Source of the DNA: Candidatus Heimdallarchaeota archaeon | GTDB lineage: Archaea; Asgardarchaeota; Heimdallarchaeia; Heimdallarchaeales; Heimdallarchaeaceae | Assembly (NCBI GenBank): GCA_019057815.1 | Contig: JAHLWR010000011.1 | Span: 62,001 to 126,000, forward strand | Reading direction: 5' to 3' | DNA: 64,000 nt | Shown: positions 17,061-25,758 of the stretch, piece after piece | How the letters are laid out: each line of letters starts with the position of its first letter | Numbering within the stretch: the stretch's first letter is position 1 | Program-made: the position numbers and the translations under genes | Notes under the pieces: model-generated | Seen by the model: only the letters and a program-made list of their open reading frames with translations | Database searches by the model: none | What the model was told of the DNA's origin: nothing

Positions 17061-19436
17061 TTATATTGTTCTGTTTATTATTTGATTCATTTTTTCTACT
17101 AACTCCTGCAATAGTGAATAATTGGAAATTCTACTGGTCAAATTTTCTACCACATCATATATGATCTCTGGTTTCTTAATCTTCTCAATGTCAAGCTTTT
17201 CATTGGTTATTTTTTCAATAACATCTTCCAATTTTCCTACTTTCCAAACAAAAATATTCTCTTTAAGTAGTAGTTGAAAGATTTCTTCAAACAATTGCTC
17301 ATCTTGTTCAATATCTAAAAGTGTTTTATCATAAAATTGTTCTAAATCATTGTTGATATTAAATTCACTTGCAATATGTCCTATAGTGGATGATGTGAAT
17401 TTAGGATATTTCTTATCTTCAAGCACTTCATCTCCATGTTTAAAGAAAGCTGAATCACGATCTAGAACAGCTAAAAATTCTGTTTTCAACTGCTTCATTA
17501 ATTTCCAAACAATTGGGAACTGATCTTTACCTCCTAAAATGATAAAATCCCAATTATATTTCTCTAAACCAAAACTTTCACCATATTTTCTATCTAGTTC
17601 TTTGATAAATAGTCTGTCATAGTAACCTTCTACTACTAAAACTCGTTCTGCAAATAACAAAACTGTCACACTATCAATACGTTCAAGGAATTTTGCTGCA
17701 TTTATTTCATTTTTATGGCTTTTTGAAGACAATTTTAATTCTTCAAGTAGAGTTATGTCAAAAGGCAATATTTCTCCCCTGATACACTTCCAAATACTTG
17801 TTTTTTGGAAATCTGTAATGAAATAGGGAGAATGAGTAATTAAAATGAATGTTGGAGTTTCATCTCCTTTAATATTTCCAAATACCTTGTAACTGATTTT
17901 TCTTTGTAGTTGAGGATGTAAAGCACGTGCAGGTTCATCAATAATTATAGTTTTGTCTCCAATTTCGTACAGTGATGTTAGAATCATAAGGGTTTCATAC
18001 GCTCCACTTGGAGCATCTTGTATTTCAATTGGGACGTTTTCCTTTGTGACAAATTGTATAAATGGTTCGCTTTTTATCCAATTACTTCTTATTTTGTCCC
18101 ATTGAACTACACCTTTCGTTTCATTGCCTAATCTTTGAGAACTATAATCTGAATCTTTGACTGTTTCTAAGGTAAGAAATGGTTTTTCATTTTCAATAGT
18201 TGTCTCTGTTTCTTTAACATAAATATCAAATTTCATCTTAAATATATCATTAAAGCTCTTTTGTAAGTAATAAAATCTCTTTCTTACACTTTGCATATGT
18301 GCATTTTTCCAACTATAAAGCAACTTCGAAAGTTTGGGTAATGTGAGATAACTAACACCTAATGAATCTTCTTCAATCAATCCCCTGTGTTCTGGTATAA
18401 TAATTGTTTTAGTTTTGAAGATTTGCTTGATAATATCAAAAAGACTTAATAATTTATCTGAGGAAAACTTATCTTCATATATCTCTTTCAGTTGAGGAAG
18501 TATTTTATGTAATAAATTCTTTGTTTCTCCTATTCCAAATTTTATATCCAATCTAGGAATAGAAATATTCGGAGGATTGGCTAAAGAAAAATGCTCGATT
18601 AATGCTTTTCTTAGAAAATCTGATGATATTATGACATCTTCGTGCTGTAAATAATTGTGGACAAATTTGGGAAAATTGTCAGTTTCTGATCTGTCATTTC
18701 CAATTTTGAGATATTCAGAGTCTAATTTGATGTTCTTTTTTTGCCATTTTAATAAAACACATGTATTAATTCTTGTTACATCTGCCGATAATTTAAATTC
18801 AATATCTTTAAAAATCTCTCCAATAATTTTGTGTGTTTCCTCAAGATGTAAGTAATTCTTGATATTGTTGTAATAATCTTTTCTTAAAATCCCCAAATCA
18901 GGTTCAAAATCTGTTCTTTTGAGTATTTCTTTAACTTCTGAAAAATTATATTGATTAATGTGAGATACTAATAAATTCTTTTTTTCTTCCATTTTTCTAT
19001 CAGAAAACTTTTCATTTTCTGGAATTGCTATTTTTAGAATTGGTTGAAGTTTTTGAAAAATTGTATAGAGCTGATTCTCATCAAATTTATCTATCAAGTT
19101 TTTATAAGTCATATCTCTTAAAGTACCAAATTTATCAGGATTGAAAAGCTCTTTAATCTCTCTATAGATGTTTATGCAGAGGATAGAACCCAGTAATTTT
19201 TGTTCTGCTTTTGAGAGGGTTATTTCCAAAGAAATCTCTATTTCAGGGTCATAAGAGGCTAAATCCAAGGAATAATTATGTAGGCAATTCGCAACTAGTT
19301 GAATTGCCCTTAATACATTAGTTTTTCCTGAACCATTAGGTCCTACAATAAAGCTTAATCCTTTGGAGAAACGAATTGTTTGCACAGTTTCACCATAAGA
19401 TCTGAAATTTTTGATTTTTAGAGAGACAATCCGCAT
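17061..19436 (-). CDS. OLD-family ATPase with TOPRIM nuclease domain
   Basis: A 791-aa protein. The N-terminal ABC/SMC-type ATPase has Walker A GPNGSGKT (32-39), a long helical insertion (about 85-470), signature-like DAPSGAYE (474-481), Walker B IIIDEP (Asp500-Glu501) and H-loop His535. The C-terminal TOPRIM domain has Glu603 in VVEGYYD and the DxD pair Asp659/Asp661 in LDRD, followed by the FVWKVGKLEDVI end motif typical of OLD proteins. OLD nucleases act in anti-phage systems such as P2 Old and GajA of Gabija. No GajB-type helicase is present. Instead it sits between a PD-(D/E)XK-like gene and unknown ORFs. Confidence 0.9.
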   Translation of the reverse strand: MRIVSLKIKNFRSYGETVQTIRFSKGLSFIVGPNGSGKTNVLRAIQLVANCLHNYSLDLASYDPEIEISLEITLSKAEQKLLGSILCINIYREIKELFNPDKFGTLRDMTYKNLIDKFDENQLYTIFQKLQPILKIAIPENEKFSDRKMEEKKNLLVSHINQYNFSEVKEILKRTDFEPDLGILRKDYYNNIKNYLHLEETHKIIGEIFKDIEFKLSADVTRINTCVLLKWQKKNIKLDSEYLKIGNDRSETDNFPKFVHNYLQHEDVIISSDFLRKALIEHFSLANPPNISIPRLDIKFGIGETKNLLHKILPQLKEIYEDKFSSDKLLSLFDIIKQIFKTKTIIIPEHRGLIEEDSLGVSYLTLPKLSKLLYSWKNAHMQSVRKRFYYLQKSFNDIFKMKFDIYVKETETTIENEKPFLTLETVKDSDYSSQRLGNETKGVVQWDKIRSNWIKSEPFIQFVTKENVPIEIQDAPSGAYETLMILTSLYEIGDKTIIIDEPARALHPQLQRKISYKVFGNIKGDETPTFILITHSPYFITDFQKTSIWKCIRGEILPFDITLLEELKLSSKSHKNEINAAKFLERIDSVTVLLFAERVLVVEGYYDRLFIKELDRKYGESFGLEKYNWDFIILGGKDQFPIVWKLMKQLKTEFLAVLDRDSAFFKHGDEVLEDKKYPKFTSSTIGHIASEFNINNDLEQFYDKTLLDIEQDEQLFEEIFQLLLKENIFVWKVGKLEDVIEKITNEKLDIEKIKKPEIIYDVVENLTSRISNYSLLQELVEKMNQIINRTI

Positions 19437-19691
19437 ATTTTATTAATTCACATTTTATTTTAAAAACTCATTGATTTAAATAAGAAATAAATTTAGAGCT
19501 AAAATAGAATCAGATATTATGTAAAAAAATCTGCATTTTACTAGAGATTTGATTAGTAAATTGTTTTTTCTATAGTATGATCGAAACTGTTTTTTTTCGT
19601 AGATGAATCTTAAATAATATTATAGAAAAATTGTTATCAAACACAAGTTTGTCTTTCCTGATTATTATACTTCTTAAATTAATAAAGCAGC

Positions 19692-21674
19692 TCATACATC
19701 ATAACAGTATTTATGCAATTCTTTCTGAAAATATCTCATTTTCTTTAATAAATTTTTATTTCCAAATTTTTTTTGATATAGTATTTCAAAATCTTGAAAA
19801 TTTAGAATAGATATTTCACCACTAATTTCCTGTCTCTTTAATATTTTTTTTATTTCACTACTTATTTTCACATAATTGTCAGTTCCAAGTTCTTTATCTT
19901 CTCCTTTAAAATCTAGGTCTAAATAATGAGCTTCAAACTTTAAATGACTGTTCTTATTTAATCCAAATTTTTTCTTTAACATATTTCTCTTTCTTTTCAA
20001 TTTCTTATATCTATCAATGAATGCTGCAAAATCTTCTAGTGATAAATTTTCTCGTTTTAAGTTTAGTTTTGCTTCTACATAAATCACTCCATAGTAATTA
20101 TCATTTTCTTCTATGATGATAGAGTCGAATTCATTATTAGCAATCTCACAATTCGGGTATACTGTTCTATTTTTTGAGGAATAATAAGAAAATACAATAG
20201 TTTCATTGAGCGTGGGTAGAATATGTAAAGATAATTTTGATAGATTTTTTAATTCATTTTCTAAATTTATTATCTTCTTATCCCTTAAAAATTCCCGGTA
20301 TTTAGATTCTGGTATATGAAATATCTTAACTGTGTTTGTATCATCAATAGTACTTACTATTTTTTGTATTTCCCAGAATGGTTCCAAACTTGATATCCCG
20401 TCTCCTAACCAATTACAGCCTATATAGCTGGTTACTGCATAGTGAGAAGCGTCAGTAAAGAAAGAACCATATCCTGAAATGAAAAATCCAAATGAAATTA
20501 GATAAGAATCCTCTGGATTTGTTTCATCCTTTAATTTCACAAGAAACTTTTTTGAAACTTCACGTATTTCATTTTTTCTAGAATTCATTGAAGAAAGAAT
20601 AACTATCATTTGAGGATTAGGAGGAAGGTCGATTCCATTTTTTATCAACCACATTAAATTATTACTAAATATTCGTAAATATGACAGTGCTGTAAATGGG
20701 TGTTTTGTTAAAAGTCTTGACTCATAGAGATAAAAGAGTTGAGAAACATCTCTATTTGTTTTATGATCGGGAATATGCCTAATTTCCTCAGATAAATTTA
20801 CAATGGGAAGATCCTGTATTTCACAATTAATAACACCTTTGTACCCTGTAGTGCATTGATTTCTTTTGAGACCATCTGATATTTTATTAAAAAAACTATC
20901 AAGAGTTCTTTCATAAATACAATCAAAATCAAATATCTCTCTATCCCAAGAATTTACATTTTGTATTTTTGTTAAAATCTCATTTGATACAAATATTTTA
21001 TGAAAGAATTTCTTTCCTAATGTGCATTCCCAAAAATATAACATCGAAAGAACATATCCTTTTAATGGATTTGAATTTCTAATTTCTTCTTTTGGTAAAG
21101 GACGATTTTCTTCAAACATCGTCCCATAACAGTTTCTTACATTTCTGATATCATTGAAATATGCTAGAACTAAATTTGAGTAGTAGTGGTTATTATTATT
21201 AAAATTGAAGTTTTTTATTGAACTGAAATAAATTTTCTCCAACGCATAGTGAACTTCTTCAAAAACAAGGTATAGTTCTTTACAGATAACACCAATTTGA
21301 TTTAATTTGTTTGATTTCCTTATATCTCTTGCATAGTTCAAAACTAACGTAATGAGTTTATTATGCTCAGAATTAGAAAATTCTTTTAGTTTCTCCAAAG
21401 AATAACCTGCAGATAAAGCTCTATGAATTAAAAAATCATCCTTAACACCGAATATATCAGGATAGACAAGAATGAAATCAATTATTTTTTTCAAAATAAT
21501 AAGTAATATAATCTTATGACCTAGTAGAAGTTTATTCTGACTAAAATCTGGAAATAAATCATAACGATTTCTAAATTTCTGCATTTCATCAATATTAACA
21601 GACCATTTTAATGCTATTAAATACCACAAATTAAAGGGTAATTGAATTTCACATGTAATTGTTTTTCTAACCAT
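19692..21674 (-). CDS. large helical protein with C-terminal PD-(D/E)XK-like nuclease motif
   Basis: A 660-aa protein of unknown family. Residues 1-490 are mainly helical. At 515-536 the pattern EFDSIII...VEAK places Glu515/Asp517 and Glu534-x-Lys536 on consecutive predicted strands, the classic restriction-endonuclease-like core. A basic helix (557-572) follows. It is the first gene of the minus-strand island, 255 bases upstream of the OLD-type gene, and its base composition is visibly richer in A/T than the flanking metabolic genes. A nuclease role in defence is inferred from motif plus neighbour only. Confidence 0.6.
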   Translation of the reverse strand: MVRKTITCEIQLPFNLWYLIALKWSVNIDEMQKFRNRYDLFPDFSQNKLLLGHKIILLIILKKIIDFILVYPDIFGVKDDFLIHRALSAGYSLEKLKEFSNSEHNKLITLVLNYARDIRKSNKLNQIGVICKELYLVFEEVHYALEKIYFSSIKNFNFNNNNHYYSNLVLAYFNDIRNVRNCYGTMFEENRPLPKEEIRNSNPLKGYVLSMLYFWECTLGKKFFHKIFVSNEILTKIQNVNSWDREIFDFDCIYERTLDSFFNKISDGLKRNQCTTGYKGVINCEIQDLPIVNLSEEIRHIPDHKTNRDVSQLFYLYESRLLTKHPFTALSYLRIFSNNLMWLIKNGIDLPPNPQMIVILSSMNSRKNEIREVSKKFLVKLKDETNPEDSYLISFGFFISGYGSFFTDASHYAVTSYIGCNWLGDGISSLEPFWEIQKIVSTIDDTNTVKIFHIPESKYREFLRDKKIINLENELKNLSKLSLHILPTLNETIVFSYYSSKNRTVYPNCEIANNEFDSIIIEENDNYYGVIYVEAKLNLKRENLSLEDFAAFIDRYKKLKRKRNMLKKKFGLNKNSHLKFEAHYLDLDFKGEDKELGTDNYVKISSEIKKILKRQEISGEISILNFQDFEILYQKKFGNKNLLKKMRYFQKELHKYCYDV

Positions 21675-21789
21675 AAAAACACTTCTACTGCTTTTACTTT
21701 TTTTTAATATTTAATAGATTTTTCTTTTCTTTTATTAAGAATGAATGGTTGTTAAAGAAAAAATTATTTCAACGATAATTTAGTGTAAG

Positions 21790-22383
21790 TATTTAGGTTC
21801 CATTGACACTATGCTTCTAGATCTAGGGTATGTTGAAATTGGTAAATATCTAAATCTACCAACTCATGCATATCTAGGACTTTCTGATGCTAAAATTCTA
21901 GACACTCAAACAGGTTTTGAGACAGGAATGGGAGCACTGTTAGCGGGTATTAAAGGAGTGAACATGATTTCTGGTGCAGGAATGATAGATTTTGAAACAA
22001 CGCAAAGTATTCAGAAAGTAATCATAGATGATGAAATATGTGGAATGGTTTACAAGTTTATCGGAGGTATTACTCAAAGAGATGAACCAATAGCCAAAAA
22101 CTTACTAAAAGAATTAACAGAAACCACAACTCATCTATTATCACATGACCATACTCTTAAGTGGTTTAGAAAAGAATTGCACATTCCTAGTTCAATTATC
22201 GATCGTTCTACGAAAGAAGAATGGGCTAATAAAGGTAGAAAAACTACAGCAGAAAGAGCAAAAGAACAAGTAGAAAAATTGCTCAAAAAGTACTCTAGTA
22301 CAAAGTTAGATAAGGATGTTATTGATGATTTATCAGAAATAATGGAATACAAAAACTATAATTTCAAAAACCTTTTGCTTTAA
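21790..22383 (+). pseudogene. 5'-truncated MttB-family gene
   Basis: Homology to the gene at 12376 begins abruptly at 21790 (equivalent to residue 284 of 480) and runs to its natural stop. About four-fifths of the residues look identical by eye, so this is a diverged tandem paralogue, not a recent copy. The N-terminal 283 residues are missing, and the minus-strand island starts 116 bases upstream. An ATG at 21811 could still give a 190-aa product lacking half of the barrel. The island probably replaced or split the 5' part of a second methyltransferase gene. Confidence 0.85.
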
Positions 22384-22691
22384 TTGAATTGAAATTAATA
22401 AAGAAAAACATGACCTAAAACCTTGTAATCACCTCTAGAGGGTATGGGCGTACAAAAGAAAGGTGTATCAGAGGAAAAGGCAGAGTAAAGTCGTGAGTTT
22501 ATTGGTCAACTTGCGGTCATAAATAGTGAGGGGAGGGAGCTGGATTAAAACAAACTAGAGAAAATAGTTGAACCAAGTTGTAGCTTTATTGAATATATGA
22601 ATTGCTATTTGCTTTTATCATTATCACATATGCTTGAATCTCACTCTTTAGAAGAACCAATGATAAATCCTCAGGCATGGAAATTTCAGTT
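22384..22691. other. spacer with IS left end
   Basis: It contains the MITE/IS left-end homology (22410-22503) and then unassigned sequence. A minus-strand 30-aa frame at 22586-22678 directly follows the membrane-anchored gene's stop, but it is too short to judge. Confidence 0.3.
22410..22503 (+). mobile_element. left end of the MITE-related insertion sequence
   Basis: About 94 bases match the left half of the element at 10299 (shared blocks aatcacctctagagggt and cgtacaaaagaaaggtgta), in the same orientation. The match stops at gagtttatt. No right end follows here; the next copy of it is at 25691. Confidence 0.7.
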
Positions 22692-23720
22692 TTAATATAG
22701 TATTTTCCTCCTTACTACATACTTATCTTTGTTAGAATGTTTTACTTTTCTTCTAGAACTCTTGAATACTAAAAGAATTACAAAAGAAAAGATTAACGTA
22801 GATAATTGCCAAGAAGAATCCACAGGACCTTCACTTATAACATGACAAATGCTTTCCACATACCATAAACGTTCCATCATACTATAAAGAATGAAATAGT
22901 TCTTAAATTGCTGATTTCTGTCTATATTTTGAGTGTAATTTATATGTATATTATAGTGTATACAAGCATCATAAAAAGTATCTTCAGGACTACCATAATC
23001 ATCGAAGTATGCATATGCTTCAATTTCTATTGTTCTATCTACAAAACCAGTTAAATCATTAATAACTAGTTCTCTGAATTGAGTGTTTTTGACCCATGAG
23101 GAATCATTCCTTATCCATGGAGAAGCTATTAAACCATCCAATTCCTTGCAGACATAATTATTAGTATTGTTAAATGTATGACCAGTGTGTATTCCCATAA
23201 AAATAATAGCGTTATAAATTAAGGTATTTTCAAAAGCCATTGCAGAAATATCAAAAACAGGGAAGGAAACATTTTCTACATACCAGAAAGTCGCATTATT
23301 CAGAGAAATGAAAGAGAAAAGGCTTTGAATTGCATTTTCACTGTTCTTAATTTCTGTATTTAGAAGAAAATAAATTTCCCCTGGTAGAAAGGATCTATTA
23401 ATGGAATAGAAGTAGATTTCATCAAGGTTATCTATTGAATCTACTGCAGGTTGAAGATCATTTTGTATCATCTCAAGAAGAGCGAAATTCACTTCCCAAT
23501 TATCTGTAGTAGCATTAAAAACTAGAACTTGCGCACTTATATTTCCATTTGTCTTATTGTTTAGCGCTAAATCCAGCAAATTATACACGGGATAGCATTG
23601 ATTACTAGGATCGATTTTTTCACTGAAAGAGCTACCAAATACGCTATTTGGATGTACATTCAGTATAAGAATTGAAATGAAAGTTACAAGGAGTATTTTC
23701 TTGTTTTTATGGAACAACAT
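22692..23720 (-). CDS. secreted, membrane-anchored protein (unknown)
   Basis: About 342 aa from ATG 23720 (a TTG at 23735 would overlap the upstream gene). It has a signal peptide at about 8-30, a long Asn-rich extracellular domain with many glycosylation sequons, and a C-terminal membrane helix followed by a basic tail. No family is recognised. It begins 4 bases after the stop of the caspase-like peptidase gene on the same strand, so the two are almost surely co-translated, and it may be the peptidase's receptor, inhibitor or substrate. Confidence 0.7.
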   Translation of the reverse strand: MLFHKNKKILLVTFISILILNVHPNSVFGSSFSEKIDPSNQCYPVYNLLDLALNNKTNGNISAQVLVFNATTDNWEVNFALLEMIQNDLQPAVDSIDNLDEIYFYSINRSFLPGEIYFLLNTEIKNSENAIQSLFSFISLNNATFWYVENVSFPVFDISAMAFENTLIYNAIIFMGIHTGHTFNNTNNYVCKELDGLIASPWIRNDSSWVKNTQFRELVINDLTGFVDRTIEIEAYAYFDDYGSPEDTFYDACIHYNIHINYTQNIDRNQQFKNYFILYSMMERLWYVESICHVISEGPVDSSWQLSTLIFSFVILLVFKSSRRKVKHSNKDKYVVRRKILY

Positions 23721-23724
23721 ATAT

Positions 23725-24819
23725 TTACCACCCAACTAGATAAAGACTTTGAGCTAAATTATAGTGATATTGAGGATTTTGATAACCTTGAGTTTTAGCT
23801 ATAGTATCTATATATGCGTACAAATAAGCATCGTAAGTTGATTTTACTCCTAAAAGTTCGGTATAAAGATATAAAAGGAAATATGAACTAACTTCACGAA
23901 TTTTTGTTTCAATTGACCAGTAAGACCGATAACCACCGGTCTCACCAAGGGAATTCTCATCATCTTGACAGGATGTCATAATGTGATGATTATTTGAAAG
24001 CTGAGATAATTCATCAATGAAAATACCGCTATGGCAAGCACTAACAATAACAATGAGATTATTGCTCTCAAAGACACTTAACGGGCTTGCTAGTTCGCTT
24101 GGAGAAAGCCAATGATTACCAAACCATCCATAAGTACATTTTATTCCATTCCAAATAGAGGATCCGTGACTAGAAATTAAGATCACTACAATATCATCAG
24201 ATGTTTCGTATGCAGCAAGTTCGCGGATTTTATCATCAACATCATCATCATCCCAATGAAATGAATGATAACTATATCCGGGGATATATTTCGCATATCC
24301 TGGTTCTTGGAGAAGATCTTCTAATGGTAGAACATTACTCTGCCAGTATTCCAAGCTTGGATCATCATCATATCCGAAACCAACAAAGTGACACAACACA
24401 GGATTTACCGTGAATTCTACACTTTCAATTATGGTACTACCCCTCCCACCCTTCATCATGCCTAGAGGTACTAATCCACTAGCTTTCGCTGTCACAGTAA
24501 AAGTATGCACTCCTCGACCATATCTACTGATGAAAAGATTAACATCATAAAATATATTTACCCCTACAAGCTTTAAACCTGGGTCAGATTGTCCATCTAT
24601 GAATGTTGAATACGATTGATACCCACCTAATATTCTGAAATAAAATTCAATACACTCATGATTTAGTAAATGATCAAAATCTTGTCCTTGCTGTGGTTTG
24701 TATATCACAATAGTAGTTACTGCGAATACTTCTGTGATTAAGATTGAATTAAACACTAAACAGGCTATAATTAATGAAAAAAACACATTTTGCTTTCTGT
24801 TCTTCATATTATTTTTCAA
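23725..24819 (-). CDS. secreted caspase-like (clan CD) cysteine peptidase
   Basis: A 364-aa protein. It has a signal peptide at about 12-33, a beta-rich N-terminal domain (about 35-140), then a caspase/gingipain/legumain-type fold. The catalytic dyad is visible: His218 in LISSHGSS after strand VVILI, and Cys262 in VSACHSGIF after strand LIVIV. The sequence between, and the TSC at 282-284, fit clan CD. It would act outside the cell. The gene heads a two-gene operon with the anchored protein at 22692, inside the segment bracketed by IS ends. Confidence 0.85.
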   Translation of the reverse strand: MKNNMKNRKQNVFFSLIIACLVFNSILITEVFAVTTIVIYKPQQGQDFDHLLNHECIEFYFRILGGYQSYSTFIDGQSDPGLKLVGVNIFYDVNLFISRYGRGVHTFTVTAKASGLVPLGMMKGGRGSTIIESVEFTVNPVLCHFVGFGYDDDPSLEYWQSNVLPLEDLLQEPGYAKYIPGYSYHSFHWDDDDVDDKIRELAAYETSDDIVVILISSHGSSIWNGIKCTYGWFGNHWLSPSELASPLSVFESNNLIVIVSACHSGIFIDELSQLSNNHHIMTSCQDDENSLGETGGYRSYWSIETKIREVSSYFLLYLYTELLGVKSTYDAYLYAYIDTIAKTQGYQNPQYHYNLAQSLYLVGW

Positions 24820-24973
24820 CTAACCTTTTGTTTAAACGTATCGTTTTGCATTTATAAATACTGTGCTTTTTCTCCCAATTGTTACCTCCACCTACATTGG
24901 TGACAGTTAGATAAGAGAGTTTACCATGGGTATGTGAACAAACATTAACCCAACTAGTAACCCAATACTTATA

Positions 24974-25362
24974 ATGAAACGAATAGTTAAGAAGACTTTG
25001 AAACGAACACCTATCACTCACTTTGCTAGACAGTACATGGTCTCAAGGAAGTTCATCTACAAATGGCTCAGGCGACATCATGAGTGTTCTAATAGGATAT
25101 GGTGGGAAAAAAGCTCGAGACGACCAAGAGGAATAAAGAGGAAGATCACCCCTACTATAAGAGAGAAGATCATCAACTTAAGAAGAGCGTACTGTTTGAA
25201 CATTATGCAGAGTGAGCAGTGGTTCAAGAGGAAGGGGTTGGTGCTCTCACATATAACCATCTGGAAAACCCTTCAGCAAGAAGGAGAACAAGCCTAGAGA
25301 AAGAAGTCTTATAAGAAGAACGCTTGGAAAAGGTTCAAGCGACTCTATAACGACAAGGGAAG
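24974..25362 (+). pseudogene. broken HTH (IS481/IS3-like) transposase
   Basis: The 107-aa frame encodes an N-terminal helix-turn-helix region (FARQYMVSRKFIYKWLRR) and a second HTH-like segment (SHITIWKTLQQEG). A TAG at 25295-25297 interrupts it. Beyond the stop the same frame continues sensibly (RKKSYKKNAWKRFKRLYND) to about 25362, where unrelated sequence begins. The DDE catalytic domain is absent. Both a nonsense codon and a truncation show it is dead. Confidence 0.75.
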
Positions 25363-25587
25363 TTTTGCTGGTAAGTTCCTCCATACTATCTCCTCCAGTC
25401 GATCAATAACAAATAAAATAACAATTACCCATCCTTGACCACATAGTGTTGCTCCTCCCCTTGATTTGTCTGGTAGAGATGGTTCAGGGAATCTAAGTCT
25501 AACATAATCCATATTTAGTTTAATAAACTCTTTAACATTCTGAGGGGCGAGTTTTTGTAACAACATACTTTCTAATTTGATACTCAC
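25345..25587 (-). pseudogene. N-terminal fragment of an IS5-like transposase
   Basis: An 80-codon remnant that reads inward from the IS right end. Elements such as VRLRFPEPSLP and WVIVILFVIDRL followed by WRNLP resemble the N-terminal DUF4096-type region of IS5-group transposases (strand pattern WxxILFVL...WRDLP). It ends at the junction with the other transposase at about 25360, so the catalytic part is missing. It identifies the family of the MITE ends. Confidence 0.6.
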
Positions 25588-25610
25588 TTCTTAGTCTCTT
25601 CAGTCTTTAC

Positions 25611-25691
25611 GTTAATTTCCCCTTTTCTCCGACAAAACGCTCTTTCTCCCTTAGAGAAGCTATAAGTCTACTCGGACTAGTTTTGGGACAT
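25611..25691 (+). mobile_element. right end of the MITE-related insertion sequence
   Basis: It matches the right half of the element at 10299 (shared blocks tctttctcccttagaga and the terminal ttttgggacat), in the same orientation. It lies immediately outside the start of the transposase fragment at 25587. Confidence 0.7.
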
Positions 25692-25758
25692 TCTTAAAGA
25701 AAAGAAAGGAAAAATATCTAAAGAAAGTCAGTTATAAAAAGGATAGGAATTGAAGAGT

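Larger units (their letters stand above)
24820..25758. other. insertion-sequence graveyard
   Basis: This 939-base stretch contains the promoter region of the peptidase operon (about 24820-24960), a broken HTH transposase, an IS5-like transposase N-terminus and the IS right end. No intact gene is present. Confidence 0.6.

Noticed and set aside
17061-19436. Gabija system
   Set aside because: The OLD protein resembles GajA, but there is no UvrD/Rep-like helicase (GajB) among the neighbours.
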